Assembly (NCBI RefSeq): GCF_002804065.1
Contig: NZ_CP024955.1
Span: 1,116,001 to 1,180,000, forward strand
Direction of reading: 5' to 3'
Source: Kyrpidia spormannii
Lineage (GTDB): Bacteria > Bacillota > Bacilli > Kyrpidiales > Kyrpidiaceae
Length of the DNA: 64,000 nt
Under the pieces are notes generated by a model that was not told the DNA's origin, did not search any database, and saw nothing but the letters and a program-made list of their open reading frames with translations. This document shows positions 43,642-53,913 of the stretch, piece after piece. Position numbers and translations under genes: made by a program. The first letter of the stretch is position 1. Every line of letters begins with the position of its first letter.

Positions 43642-43676
43642 CCCCTGAGGAGATGCCGTCTCGTCAGGGGTTTTTA
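43642..43676 (+). terminator. Rho-independent terminator
   Basis: Stem CCCCTGA / TCAGGGG with a 15-base loop, then five Ts. Confidence 0.75.
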
Positions 43677-43799
43677 TATGTGCCTGGAACCAAACGCATG
43701 GGAGTCGACTCATTCTCTTCAGTTTTTATTTGAAAATTCCGTGCCACCACTTTCTCTTAGCGTTCGATGCACAGTACGGTCTAAGTCTTCAGCCGAGAT

Positions 43800-44190
43800 G
43801 CTATGGACGACTTCCGAGTGCGCAAGGTGTCGTTTACTGGGTCAACCGAGGTCGGCAAGATTCTCATGCACCAGGCGGCCGACACGGCTAAGCGGGTGTG
43901 GTTGGAGTTGGGCGGCCATGCGCCGTTCACCGTGTTCGAGGACGCGGACTTGGACGCGGCGGTCGCAGGTGCGGTGACATGCAAGATGCGTGGCATGGGC
44001 GAGACGTGCGTATCCCCCAACCGGATCTATGTGCAGCGCTCTGTTTATGATCGGTTTGTACAGCACTTGGCTGAGAGAATGGGCTGCATGCAGGTCGGCA
44101 ACGGTATGGAGGATGGGGTGTCGGTCGGCCCGCTGATTGAGCCGGCGGGTCTCGAGAAGGTGCAGCGCCACGTCGCCGACGCAGTTCGAA
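43800..44190 (+). pseudogene. aldehyde dehydrogenase (succinate-semialdehyde type), internal fragment
   Basis: Encodes VRKVSFTGSTEVGKILMHQA, then LELGGHAPFTVFEDADLD with the catalytic Glu and GETCVSPNRIYVQRSVYD with the catalytic Cys, through to VGPLIEPAGLEKVQRHVADA. The cofactor-binding N-terminus and last third of the family are absent. After about 44190 the frame continues into unrelated sequence. It matches the GabD branch best. Confidence 0.82.
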
Positions 44191-44397
44191 TGGTTGACGT
44201 CGGCCAGTACGGTCCCGTAGCGAATTTAATTAGAGATTCTCGCTTGGACGGGGCGTCGCCTGTGGGGGTGGATACATCCTGGGCTCCGGGCAATGGAGGA
44301 GTCTGGATGGCGTCGCCAGACCTTTGGTATCAAGACGATAGATGGTAACAGGGGAATGACGATGTGGTCTGGCTAAACAAGTGAAAGGTTGTGACCG

Positions 44398-44585
44398 AGA
44401 GGAACGGTCGGCTGGCAGCGTCGGGCCGAGGAATCAGGAGTGAAACATCGCGGGGACAGGCAAGTCGGGGGTTGGGTGCAACAGATCTGTACCTCCCCAA
44501 AAAGGGGAAGGCCCTTTTGTGTTGCCGTATGGAACTAAACGGCCATGCTCTGTGCTGAAACGGCCAGAATGCGGTGATAGGCAAA
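44398..44585. repeat. interspersed ~185-bp repeat, copy B
   Basis: Partner of 16525-16706, in the same orientation. Shared phrases: GAGGAACGGTCGGC at the start, CCCCAAAAAGGGGA in the middle, and ACGGCCATGCT and CGGCCAGAATGCGGTGAT at the end. Confidence 0.65.
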
Positions 44586-45737
44586 GGGATAATCCGTTTT
44601 TAGTTGTTCTGGGGTAAATAGTCTAAGAAGCAAACGATACCACAAATCCTGGGTCCAGGTTTCGGAAGTGATGGTGGCAAGGGGGGTGTCAACCTCTCCG
44701 TCACCACCTGGCATCTCCGTCAGGCAGTATTCATTCGTTTTTGATTTTCTAAAACCGGTCCGATGGAAATATTGTTTTCACTACCTTTGGAATTCCGAGT
44801 TTCTCCCGAATATCCCGAATGGAATGGTTAATGGTCTGATCAAAGAACAGAGACACACGGTACCTTTTTCCGCCGCTGCTGAGACATGCGGCTCCAGGTG
44901 ATGGCGCTTCATGACCACGACCAACGCCTGCGTGGTATGCCGGACACGCATGACGGTCTCACCATCGGCTTCTGTCGGTTGACGCACGGCGTCCACGTCG
45001 AACACCACGACCCTTGTGCGACTTGAATCGTGGCTTGATCCCCACCGTATGTTTGCTGCGGAAGTGTCTTTTGAGCTCACTTTTCCCCAAGGGATTCGGG
45101 ATGGGTCGATTGTGGCGTGATGGTGACCCATTTCCCTTGCTGATCCGAAGGTTCCATCGGGAGCCGTTCCTTGCGGCTGGGCTCATACAATTCCAGCGTT
45201 TTTGCGACCAAGAAAAGACGCGGGTTCCAAGGCAAAACGGTCCTCATGAGATAGAAAGGCGCGAAAAAAGACCAGGGCGGATAAGCTGTAAAAAGGCAGA
45301 ATAGTCCCCGTGAACCGGTTTGATGTTCTCGAACCATGTTTGTCCAAATGACGTAACGTGCTCTGTGTTTTGTCTGCCCCCTTGTGGTTATAGTCGGGGA
45401 CAACTTCGAATCGGCTTCGGCATGGCGTTGACAACATTTTCAGAGATCTGTGAGAAAGACCGAAGATGTGGCATAAAATTGTGCAACTTTGTGTCGCGCT
45501 TGTATTTCGTTTGTAACCTTTCCCAGAATTGTGGGCGAACAAGAAGGAGGGGTGACTTCAAAAGGAGGGGATAGATGGGGTTGAGTTCATTTGACCGGAA
45601 CGTCTGTTGACCGACATCCACAAGCAAAAGGGGACACACGATGATTCTGTCGGTATCAAAGCTCCAAGGTGTTCGAGACATCTTGCAACAATTGGGATTT
45701 GAAGAAACGTGGGGCGGCCTGATGGTTCACAACGAAC
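44586..45737. other. intergenic region; no gene recognised
   Basis: More than a kilobase with several medium frames on both strands, none with a family signature or a good start. A plus-strand frame at 45641-45815 has AAAAGGGG before its ATG and encodes SKLQGVRDILQQLGFEET, but it runs into the HD-GYP gene antisense and is probably spurious. Confidence 0.3.
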
Positions 45738-46595
45738 TCATGACGACATCTTGTCCCGCCGGTCCTCTTGTCGGTACAGTTGTTCGATGTCCTCCCAGTG
45801 CTCGAGAAGGACATTGACCATGGCGGGGTCAAATTGCCGGCCGCGTTTTTGACGCAGGTACTCTTGAACACTCGGGCTGCTCCAAGGGGTTTTGTATGGG
45901 CGATGGGATAAAAGTGCGTCCGTTACATCGGCCAGAGCCACAATTCGTGCACTTTCAGGGATTTCATCGCCCCGAAGACCTTTGGGATATCCACCGCCGT
46001 CCACATGTTCGTGGTGGCACTCGGCAATGTCCTTGGCCATGACCAAAGCTTCGTTGTATCCGTAAATTTTGGCCATGTTTTCATTGAGGCGCATCAGGAG
46101 TTCAGCCCCCATGGTGGTGTGTGTCTCGACCAGGCGCCGTTCCTGGTGGGTCAAGGGACCCGGTTTGAACAGGATCTCCCTGGGAATGTAGAGCTTACCG
46201 ACGTCATGGAGGACCGAGGCAGTGCCCAGCCACGTCACCTGAATCTCCGGCCATCCCAGCCATCGGGCCAGGGATGTGCAGATCTGTCTCACCCGGAACA
46301 GGTGGGGTTTCACAGAGGGATCCCCGGCTTCGGCAATTTCGGCGATCAGAAAAAACAACTGCTGGTAGGCATCCGCAACGTCCTGGGAGGTGATGTCCTG
46401 AACGTCCCGACAAACACCGAGATAATGCGGTGTCAATCCGGATTTGATGTACCCCGCGTCCTTGCCGATGATGTCCTCGCGCCGATAGCCGCTTGCTTCT
46501 TCGTAAGCGTTGTTTACAGTGAGAATTCGGTGATCCGCATCGGTGACGATCACTGGATCCCCAAGAAGCAGATAAGGATCATACCAAGTTGCCAT
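45738..46595 (-). CDS. PAS/HD-GYP cyclic-di-GMP phosphodiesterase
   Basis: Protein of 285 residues from ATG 46595 (AGGAGGGGG seven bases upstream). A short PAS domain (about 10-60: VIVTDADHRILTVNNAYEEA, SGYRREDIIG) is followed by an HD-GYP domain (about 80-280) with the metal-binding HDVGKL, HHEHVDGGGYPKGL and ADVTDALLSHRPYK motifs, all intact. HD-GYP enzymes degrade cyclic-di-GMP, so it likely adjusts motility or biofilm state. It is the last gene of a minus-strand series with the HemAT-like receptor and sigma-factor genes; a 53-base gap separates it from the sigma gene. Confidence 0.85.
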   Translation of the reverse strand: MATWYDPYLLLGDPVIVTDADHRILTVNNAYEEASGYRREDIIGKDAGYIKSGLTPHYLGVCRDVQDITSQDVADAYQQLFFLIAEIAEAGDPSVKPHLFRVRQICTSLARWLGWPEIQVTWLGTASVLHDVGKLYIPREILFKPGPLTHQERRLVETHTTMGAELLMRLNENMAKIYGYNEALVMAKDIAECHHEHVDGGGYPKGLRGDEIPESARIVALADVTDALLSHRPYKTPWSSPSVQEYLRQKRGRQFDPAMVNVLLEHWEDIEQLYRQEDRRDKMSS

Positions 46596-46648
46596 TCGTT
46601 TCCCCCTCCTTGAGTTGCAGCCAAAACCGTATTCACCAATTCCGCTCC

Positions 46649-47280
46649 CTACCTCGCAAGGTTCTTCCAAAGCTCTATCACTTTCGGATGTTTCGCCAGC
46701 TTTTTCCTCACCCGCGTGAGTGCGTTATCAACAGCCTTGGTGCTTTTCAGTTTTAGTCGGTCCTGTATCTGACGGTAGGAGTGCCCGTAGATGTATCGGC
46801 CGATGAAACATTGTCGTTCCAGATCCTAAGCGCCTGTTGTAGCGCTTGGCACAATCCCTTCCGCAGGGACGCTGTCGCCAGCTTGTGGACGACCTCATCC
46901 TCCGGTGATGGATAGGCTTGGTGATGAATGCGGTCCGGCGCCCAGGTGAGCCGATCGACAGACTGCCAAAATCGGTTTTCTTCGCCGAACGCCTTTCTGG
47001 TAATTACCGTTTTCATCCGGTTTCTCAAAAACATCTTGACGAATCCCTCGAAAGACCGTTCCGGACGGAACTTCTTCACCGCGTTCCACAGTTCAATCCG
47101 CAAAATTTGCATCGTTTCGTCCTCGGTATCGTTCGGCAACCAGTATTTCTTTGCGATGCTCGCCATCAACGGGTGAAACCGCCGGGATAGCTCCGCAAAG
47201 GCGTCCGGATCCTTTTTGGCCCAACAGGCTAGTTCCGTAAGGTCTTGTATTGCTTCGTAATCTCCAACCCCGTCTTTCAC
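46649..47280 (-). pseudogene. sigma-70 family factor with a one-base deletion before region 4
   Basis: From GTG 47280, which overlaps the stop of the chemoreceptor gene (GTGA), the first frame encodes sigma region 2 (AFAELSRRFHPLMASIAKKY, LRIELWNAVKKFRPERSFEG) up to about 46830. Then another frame takes over: DLERQCFIGRYIYGHSYRQI and QDRLKLKSTKAVDNALTRVR, which is region 4. Total length 632 bases is one short of a whole number of codons, consistent with a single-base deletion near 46827 in CTTAGGATCTGG. The first-frame product would be a 175-residue protein lacking -35 recognition. The factor is SigH-like in size. Confidence 0.82.
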
Positions 47281-49031
47281 GTCTGGGGCCCCCGTTCCAA
47301 ATCCGCCAACAGACGATCCAGATCTTCCACAACCTGATGGGAAGCTTGTTCGAGCTCAATCAAGCGTTTTTCCGCTTCCGTTCGTTCCCCTTCGAGAAGC
47401 AGCCGGTAGATTTGCCTTGCCAGATGGTGAAGCCGCCGGTGTGGTTCCTCGATCGCCTGAAACGAATCCAGGGAAGAGAGAGACGCCCGCCCCCGAGCCT
47501 GCTCGTACCACTGCCCCAAGCGGCACTGCCGGTGATCGACCAACTCCTTCTCATCGGCGACGTCAAAACCGAGCGTCATGTTGTGCAGCCGCCACTTCCA
47601 CAACAGATGCTCGGTTTTGGCCACGCGCACCACCTGCTTGTCCTGTAGGTGGCTGAGATTTTCAATGAGCGCCAGGCGCAGCCCATTCGCCTGGACGCTG
47701 GTTTGGTGGATTTGAGCCCCCATGGCGTTCACCCGTTCCTTTGTCCGCTGGGTGTCGCTTAACACATGACTGATGCGTGTGGTGATTTCTTCGGTGGCCG
47801 CCGACTGCTGCTCCGTAGTCGCGGCGATCCCGGCGGTCAGTTCCCCCATCCGTGTCACTTGCTCGACCATCCCCCCGAGCGTTTGGATGGCCTCTTGGGA
47901 CTGCTCGACTCGAACATGGAGCTCCTCCACCACGTGGCCGGTGAGATCCCGCATCGACCGGGCTTCTTGCTGCACTTGCTCAATGGTGGCGGCAATCTTA
48001 TGAACGGATCGTTTGGTTTGGTCGGCCAGGGAACGGACCTCGGAGGCGACGACGGCGAACCCCCGGCCGTGCTCGCCGGCCCGCGCCGCTTCAATGGCGG
48101 CGTTGAGCGCCAACAGGTTCGTCTCGTCGGCGATGTTGCGGATGAAATCGGTCACGTGCGAAATGTCCTCGGTTGCTGAGGACAGGGAATCGGCTTTTGT
48201 CTGCATGCTCTCAAAGGAGTCTCCGAGGGACAATATCCCCTGCAGGGAATCTTCGATCACCCGACGGCCCGTCTCCACGTCCTGGACGGCGCGATCGGAA
48301 TGTTCGGCGACCCGGACGGCCTGATGGGCCACTTCTTTAACCGAAGCGGTGAGCTGTTGTGCGGCGGCGCTGATCCCTTCGGCGTGGTCGGCTGCCGTCG
48401 ACGCCGCGTCGAGGATTTCTTTGGTGCCGTCCATGCCCAGGATGGATTCCATAATCCCCGAGATGTTGTCGATCAGTTTGAAGTCGTTCTCTTCCTGATA
48501 CGCCTCAATAATGAGTTGCATATCCATGGTAATGACCTTCAGGAACGACAACAGAATGTTCCCCAACTTCTCGGGCTCTTTCGCATATTTCCGAACAAGG
48601 CAAGGGATGAGATATTCGTACACCCTTACATAAGAGCCAAGGTACCATTCGGGCGTCAGGTGAATGCGACTATGTATCTGTCCAATTTTCACGCGGCTGT
48701 GAATAAATTCCGCGTCCACATCCTCAATGGCGCATAGCGTCTGAAAATAATGGATGAATGTTTCTGTCAGCCGATGGCGACTGCTGTGCCGATCCACAAT
48801 GCCTTGCAAACCGGGGAACCGCTCAATCATGTCGTAATGGCGCACGGCAACTTTTTCGATGATCTGGTCCATGTCGTCTTTAATTTGCCGAATCGTCTCC
48901 AGATCTCGCTTGAACAACTGCAAAAAGGTCAACTTGTCCTTCATGCGGGGCGTCGATTCGATATCCGTCTGTGTGATCGGTTCCACAATCATTTCTTTGT
49001 TTCCTTTTTTCAATCCCAAGAGTTCCGGCAT
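47277..49031 (-). CDS. HemAT-like protoglobin chemoreceptor with C-terminal zinc-binding (CZB) domain
   Basis: Soluble oxygen-sensing chemotaxis receptor of 584 residues from ATG 49031 (GGAGGGATCC ten bases upstream). Protoglobin domain about 30-185, with proximal haem ligand H120 in [20 protein letters not shown]. Methyl-accepting signalling domain about 225-470 with the conserved tip [20 protein letters not shown]. The C-terminal domain (about 475-575) carries [22 protein letters not shown] and PHRRLHHLA, the His/Cys zinc ligands of a CZB domain. HemAT fused to CZB combines O2 and zinc or redox sensing in one receptor. It has no membrane segment and is the first gene of the operon with sigma and HD-GYP. 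Confidence 0.92.
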   Translation of the reverse strand: MPELLGLKKGNKEMIVEPITQTDIESTPRMKDKLTFLQLFKRDLETIRQIKDDMDQIIEKVAVRHYDMIERFPGLQGIVDRHSSRHRLTETFIHYFQTLCAIEDVDAEFIHSRVKIGQIHSRIHLTPEWYLGSYVRVYEYLIPCLVRKYAKEPEKLGNILLSFLKVITMDMQLIIEAYQEENDFKLIDNISGIMESILGMDGTKEILDAASTAADHAEGISAAAQQLTASVKEVAHQAVRVAEHSDRAVQDVETGRRVIEDSLQGILSLGDSFESMQTKADSLSSATEDISHVTDFIRNIADETNLLALNAAIEAARAGEHGRGFAVVASEVRSLADQTKRSVHKIAATIEQVQQEARSMRDLTGHVVEELHVRVEQSQEAIQTLGGMVEQVTRMGELTAGIAATTEQQSAATEEITTRISHVLSDTQRTKERVNAMGAQIHQTSVQANGLRLALIENLSHLQDKQVVRVAKTEHLLWKWRLHNMTLGFDVADEKELVDHRQCRLGQWYEQARGRASLSSLDSFQAIEEPHRRLHHLARQIYRLLLEGERTEAEKRLIELEQASHQVVEDLDRLLADLERGPQT

Positions 49032-49505
49032 CAATGGGATCCCTCCATTTGAGGTATTTGGGACCACAAAAAACGGCCAATATCCCCCGAAGGACATTGG
49101 CCGGTTGCGCTACTGGCTCCAAACTGTCCAAGCGCCCAATTTCAGACAGTCTTTCATTGCCTCCAACCATATAGGATGTATAAGATTGGTCCACACATCC
49201 AGCTAGCTTCATGTTTACTCTATAGTGACAATCTTGGTCAATCAAGGTACGCCATTCTTCACATCGACGAATATTTATAGAAGAAATTGTGAAATATTTT
49301 TGAAGACAATGCCTCCGAGGGCTCGCTTTCGTCTTTAGTCGGGCAAGTTTCTGTTCCGTTTCATAAAGGGGGGTCGCGGAGGGATGGATCATCAAAGTTA
49401 GCCCATTGATTCCGCACATGATAAGGTCTGGTTGGTTGATGCACTCTATCGGATCAAAGCCAGGAGGAATCGTGAAGCCGGATGAGGAATGGTGTGGAGC
49501 CATCG
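49032..49505. other. upstream region of the chemoreceptor operon
   Basis: No gene. On the minus strand, the sequence TTGATT followed 15 bases later by TATAGA (about 49217-49243) is a possible promoter for the operon. Confidence 0.35.
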
Positions 49506-49560
49506 GGGGAATGCGCCTTACAAAGAGGTTGAGGAGATTCGGCGGGAGGCGTTGGACTGA
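49506..49560 (+). pseudogene. Rpn-family C-terminal fragment
   Basis: Encodes GNAPYKEVEEIRREALD and a stop, matching the Rpn-type ending at 25700-25752 (MPEKEVEAIRREALQ). Confidence 0.5.
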
Positions 49561-49593
49561 AAAGGGGGATTGTTCGTGAGTGTCCTCCGCTTT

Positions 49594-49798
49594 TGATGCG
49601 GCGGTGTCGTGCCTTGGAGCCAAGCAAGTCGGCCGGCCCAGTGCTGTTCTCACGGAGATGGCCCGGAATCTCATTGCCGGGATGAACAACATTCCGTACG
49701 TCGCATTCTCTACATGGCCTCGGCGGGCATGGATGGGGAGCTGCCGGGCATCGGCGGTCGGCTGAGGATGGTTTTTTCGCGCAATGTCTTCCTGGGAT
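49594..49798 (+). pseudogene. fragment of the NmrA/SDR-like gene at 36332-36935
   Basis: Encodes VSCLGAKQVGRPSAVLTEMA followed by RNLIAGMNNIPYVA, closely matching 36515-36620, and then a frameshifted version of LYMASAGIYGELSGIGGRL. It ends after the equivalent of RNVFLD. It is a partial, decayed second copy. Confidence 0.75.
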
Positions 49799-49841
49799 AG
49801 GCGCAAGATGTGTGGGACCGACTCTGAGGTTGTGCTTTCAT

Positions 49842-50237
49842 TTAACAGGGGATTTGGTGTGCTTGACAAAAACAATCTGCCGCCGGATTAAGCGGTTCAG
49901 GAAGGGCACCTACTTGCTGATGGCCATGCAAAAGGTCATCTTCGTAAGACTGAAGTTTTGCGAGGTCATTAGAAATATGAGAGGATAGTTCGTCGATGGA
50001 GTTAGGGTTACCTTTCTTCGTTAAAACGGAATACAGTTGTTTACAATTCTCATCTAGGTAACTCAGATTTGCTCTTAAATCCAGAGCTAATGCCCGGAGT
50101 TCAGGATTATCCACTGCAGGATTATCTGTTCCGAGCCAAATAGAACCCATCGTCGAGCCATTCACTTGTACATCTGCCGCTATTCCCATTGCTGCCGTAA
50201 GATCAAACGCAACACTATCGGTGTAACCTTCTTGCAT
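49842..50237 (-). CDS. hypothetical protein, possibly 5'-truncated
   Basis: Up to 131 residues from ATG 50237, but there is no ribosome-binding site, and in-frame sequence upstream (KFSQINWSNAKSL) reads as protein without any start codon, so the true N-terminus may be missing. Helical, with DNPELRALALDLRANLSYLD and IDELSSHISNDLAKLQSYED; no family recognised. Possibly the mature part of an exported protein. Confidence 0.4.
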   Translation of the reverse strand: MQEGYTDSVAFDLTAAMGIAADVQVNGSTMGSIWLGTDNPAVDNPELRALALDLRANLSYLDENCKQLYSVLTKKGNPNSIDELSSHISNDLAKLQSYEDDLLHGHQQVGALPEPLNPAADCFCQAHQIPC

Positions 50238-50375
50238 TAAAGACTTCGCATTGCTCCAGTTGATTTGTGAAAATTTAGAAGGATGCTGGTCGATGGTTGG
50301 ATATGCTTACGCCTATTATATGATGTATTACGAAAAACGTCAATTTTTCTAATTCAGGGATTACAGGTAAAAAAT

Positions 50376-51071
50376 TGAACTACGTCTCTTATACTTTCGT
50401 ACGAGCCTTCCAACTACTGACACTGGGTTGGTCGGATGGCAACTCGTTTGTGCCTTTATGCTTTTCCCTGTTGAGTTCTGAACACGAGGACACAGGCTGT
50501 GCAGCGTTACCGAATCCGTCGACAAGTGCACCTGTGGGTACAAGCGGGGCAGGAGCCCCTGCGGAAAGCCACGGAGGTCATCTTCGAACTGCTGGCACAG
50601 GCTCAGGACTTGGGCATCTCAGCAAAGTACCTGTTGTTCGATAGCTGGTTCGCATACCCATCGACGATTACGCAGGCCGCGCGCCGTTCTCCGCACGTCG
50701 TGTGTATGCTGAAGAATATGGCTGGTGCCCGCCAAGATCGTGTTCGTCCGAGATCGAGGTCGTTCCTGTAGATGGCTAACGCTCCTGTGTACCGACACCC
50801 GCCTGGCCGACGAAGAGAAGAGATCGTTCAGATCTACGGTAAGCGATGGGACATCGAGACGTTCTTCAAGGCCAGTAAGTCCTATCTGAGACTGGCGAAA
50901 GAACTCCAGGGGCGCACGTATGACAAAATGTTTACACATACAACCATCGTTTTCGTCCGCTATATCATCTTGTCCGTGACTTCCAGAAACGGCCAGGATC
51001 CTCGAACTATTGGCGGTCTGTTGTACGATTGCTGTAATGAACTGGACGACTTCCGGTTTATAAAAGACTGA
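50376..51071 (+). pseudogene. IS4-family transposase remnant
   Basis: Broken frames encode FVRAFQLLTLGWSDGNSFVP, then KYLLFDSWFAYPSTI with a catalytic D, and finally EIVQIYGKRWDIETFFKASK with the catalytic E in the Y-(2)-R-(3)-E-(6)-K signature of IS4 elements, followed by a normal C-terminus (FTHTTIVFVRYIILSVTSRN). The N-terminal third is absent and there are at least two frameshifts. Confidence 0.78.
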
Positions 51072-51218
51072 GACTTATTTTGGAGTGACTCAGAGTCGCC
51101 CAATATGGGATAGTCACCCAGGAACAAGACATGATTGAGCAGATTGTATAGCGATTCATCGACCATTTACTCAATACAATCAAACCAAAGCTGGCTTGCT
51201 GAGGGTGCGAAGCTCGAG

Positions 51219-52304
51219 TTAATTATTAGAATTAGCGGATGTGCTAAATTGAATCAACAATTTTCCTATCGCCGAATTTGGATCAATTCCCGACATCGCC
51301 GAAAGTCCACTCGTATTCTTGAGATTTGGATTTGCTCCGGCGTTCAATAAAAGCTTAACCATTTCTAGATCATTCGCGAACACAGCAAAGGACAATGCTG
51401 TGTCTCCGCTGGCATCCTGAACATTTGGATTTGCCCCGTGTTCCAATAAAATCCTTGCTATTTCATTGTAGGCCTGCGTATTAGCGTGTGGGTTAGCAGC
51501 TGAGTGCGCACAATCAATAAGAGGAGTTGCCCCGCTTGAATCTGTTACATTAGGATCGGCACCTTGGCTGAGCAAAGCTTTTACCAGTTCCACATTTCCG
51601 GAACCAGCTGCTATCTGCAAGTCTGTTAAAGGTTTTTTAGAATTCGTGGGGGTGGCGGAAGAGTCTTCGTTTGTTAAGCTATCCCGACTTTGCACAGAAC
51701 TAAACTTCACTAGTTCTACAAATTTTACATATTGATGGTTATTTTTGTCTTTAATTTCTTTAAGAATTAATCCAACATGAGGTGCGTAATAAGATTTGTT
51801 GAAAACCTTATCGTTTCCAAACTTGACCTCACTTGTGACCTCAATGCAGTTATTAAATGTTCCAGCTTTTACAGTGATGGTTTTATTGATGCCAGTAATT
51901 GTGTCGGTCTCTGACGGTTCAGCAGTCCACTGTGAAGTGTTAGCTAAAATAATTTTCTGGTTATTGCTTGTTCCAATGAGAGAATTACTAACTCCAATTT
52001 GGATAATCTCGTTTCTGTTGACAGCATAAGCGACTTGTCTATCTCCAACATTTGCGGCCTGTCCTGTTGCAGTAGTCAAGATAACAAACTTATTCTGTGA
52101 CACCTGATGAGTGATGTTTGTTTCTTCGACAACTACATTGTTACTTGGGGCATTGTATGTATCATAGGTCGCTGTCGAAGAGTCTTCCGGAAAGTAAGAT
52201 CCAACATCCAGATTCTTCAAATCTGCGTTCGATATGGCCGAATTGCCACAACCGCTAAGTAACAAAAAAAACGGCATCAAAAGTGGTGAAATTCTATACT
52301 TCAC
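51219..52304 (-). CDS. ankyrin-repeat lipoprotein
   Basis: Protein of 361 residues from GTG 52304 (GAGGAGGGAT upstream). Signal peptide with lipobox LLSGC, so it is membrane-anchored outside the cell. Residues about 25-215 form an unrecognised beta-rich domain. Residues about 235-350 hold three ankyrin repeats (VELVKALLSQGADPNVTDSS; IARILLEHGANPNVQDASGD; LEMVKLLLNAGANPNLKNTS). Ankyrin repeats mediate protein binding, and an extracellular lipid-anchored form is unusual; a role in binding a toxin or another surface protein is possible. The gene stands alone between IS remnants. Confidence 0.78.
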   Translation of the reverse strand: MKYRISPLLMPFFLLLSGCGNSAISNADLKNLDVGSYFPEDSSTATYDTYNAPSNNVVVEETNITHQVSQNKFVILTTATGQAANVGDRQVAYAVNRNEIIQIGVSNSLIGTSNNQKIILANTSQWTAEPSETDTITGINKTITVKAGTFNNCIEVTSEVKFGNDKVFNKSYYAPHVGLILKEIKDKNNHQYVKFVELVKFSSVQSRDSLTNEDSSATPTNSKKPLTDLQIAAGSGNVELVKALLSQGADPNVTDSSGATPLIDCAHSAANPHANTQAYNEIARILLEHGANPNVQDASGDTALSFAVFANDLEMVKLLLNAGANPNLKNTSGLSAMSGIDPNSAIGKLLIQFSTSANSNN

Positions 52305-52494
52305 ACCCTATCCCTCCTCAACTGAGGTAACCCCACTGTCAAGACATTTTTTCGGCTGTTCTTGAGGTTTGTTGCTTTGCTGCATTCTAGATATAGACCC
52401 CGGACCTATTCCAGTTCCGAAGCTATGGTAAATCCTTTTTTGGCGGGAAACCCTCTTTGCGTTCCTTGGATGCCAAATACAGTGGCCGAGTGAT

Positions 52495-53100
52495 TATAGA
52501 ATGTCAGGCTCGAGGACAAAGTCGAGGTATAAAGTCTGATACAACTCATACCTGACCACGCCGGGTATACCAGTCTAGAACTGCGACCAGAACATCCAAC
52601 CACTGGCCATCCGGATATATGTGATGTCGGTGCCCATTAGATGATTTGGACTCAATCTTCATGCCGCGCAAGAGATACGGGTAGACCCGGTGTGCTTGAG
52701 AACGTTGGCTTGGATTTGGGCCCGGTGTGATCCCGGCGATTCCCATTTCTCGCATATGACGCTGGACGGCCTTTCGATTCACGGGCCAGTGTTCGTTGCG
52801 TAATATCACCGCCATTCGCCCCAAGCCGAAAGAAGTGTATTGCACGGATTGTCGCCAATTCGATCCTGTTGCTTGCGCCCCATCTAGTGAGATGGGCTGG
52901 CCGGTCTGTAATAGAGCCAGGATCGGCTCAAACCCAGAAGCTTAGCCAGAACGGCCGGCAGGAAATCACCTTTGTGAAATCGACCAGCACCGGCCTTTCT
53001 TCCAGACTGGGCGCGGGAAGCTTGTTTTCCAGCCAAGTCCATCGTCCAGTCACACGGCGAATCCCCAGATATAACCGTTGAATCTGGCCCATTGTAAATC
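52495..53100 (-). pseudogene. decayed IS3-family transposase
   Basis: Recognisable OrfB stretches on the minus strand: AVILRNEHWPVNRKAVQRHM, REMGIAGITPGP and RVYPYLLRG, in parts identical to the IS3 copy at 4748-5912. Frames are broken both sides (WYTRRGQV replaces WYSRYVVSYEL). It is an old relative. Confidence 0.8.
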
Positions 53101-53102
53101 AG

Positions 53103-53732
53103 TCATGAATCACTAACACACAATTTGTAGATTGATACTAACTCATCAATGAGTTCCGGATGATACAGAGCATAGCTAGGATGGTAATACCCCTTGCCTT
53201 CCGGATGTTTCTTTCCAAAACATGGGATATTAGCATGCGAGATGAGTTCTAGCCATCTGTCCTTTACGGCGCGCAGTTCAACCGGAAATGACTCTTCGTC
53301 ACACCCCCATCCCAACAAGATCCAGGGGTGTTTCTTTAACTCTTGTTTGTCGACAAGGGATGATGTTGGGTCATAGTACCCGGTTTCCACAAGGCTTTTA
53401 AACTCCTCGAAGGCACTTGATGATGAAGTTTGCTGAATGGAGAACAAATTGTAGATGTAAAACCGTCCGTCTGGTTCGGACGGCTTAAAAATCTGTTCTA
53501 CAAAACGAATGAGTTGATTCATGGTATGATCGAGTCGAATCTCTCCCCGTACTTCGCCGTTAAAGTTCAACTTATCTTTATTATGTGAGTCGATTAAATC
53601 TGCCGACCCTGGATTAAGCAGTAGACAACTTCCTATTGATACCTTTGATGTCGCCCACTGGATGTACGCTGCAGTCCTACACGTATGAGTCCCATTTTTT
53701 ATGAACACTCCATAAGCTCTCGGCTTATCCAT
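53103..53732 (-). CDS. DUF1643-like protein
   Basis: Protein of 209 residues with GGGGGGAGCAG directly before the ATG. It has the DUF1643 pattern: LLLNPGSADLIDS near the N-terminus, FYIYNLFSIQQTSSSS in the middle, HPWILLGWGCDE, and a C-terminal PCFGKKHPEGKGYYHPS. DUF1643 proteins are small, often phage- or island-borne, and of unknown function; the fold may relate to uracil-DNA glycosylase. It is alone and intact. Confidence 0.65.
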   Translation of the reverse strand: MDKPRAYGVFIKNGTHTCRTAAYIQWATSKVSIGSCLLLNPGSADLIDSHNKDKLNFNGEVRGEIRLDHTMNQLIRFVEQIFKPSEPDGRFYIYNLFSIQQTSSSSAFEEFKSLVETGYYDPTSSLVDKQELKKHPWILLGWGCDEESFPVELRAVKDRWLELISHANIPCFGKKHPEGKGYYHPSYALYHPELIDELVSIYKLCVSDS

Positions 53733-53913
53733 CTGCTCCCCCCCTTTTTACAATGTCGATTGAACACTCATCACCATTACGGATTAATTATCTCGGGAAC
53801 TCAGGCTTTAGTCAAATTGTCCAAGATGTTGAGGGGAAAGCACGTTCGTGTGGAAGAGTATCCCATCCCCTCATCCTACTGATTATCTGACTGCAGATCT
53901 TTATAGCATTACC

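Noticed and set aside
45641..45815. 58-codon plus-strand frame with a G-rich site before the ATG
   Set aside because: It ends inside the HD-GYP gene antisense and has no recognisable homology.
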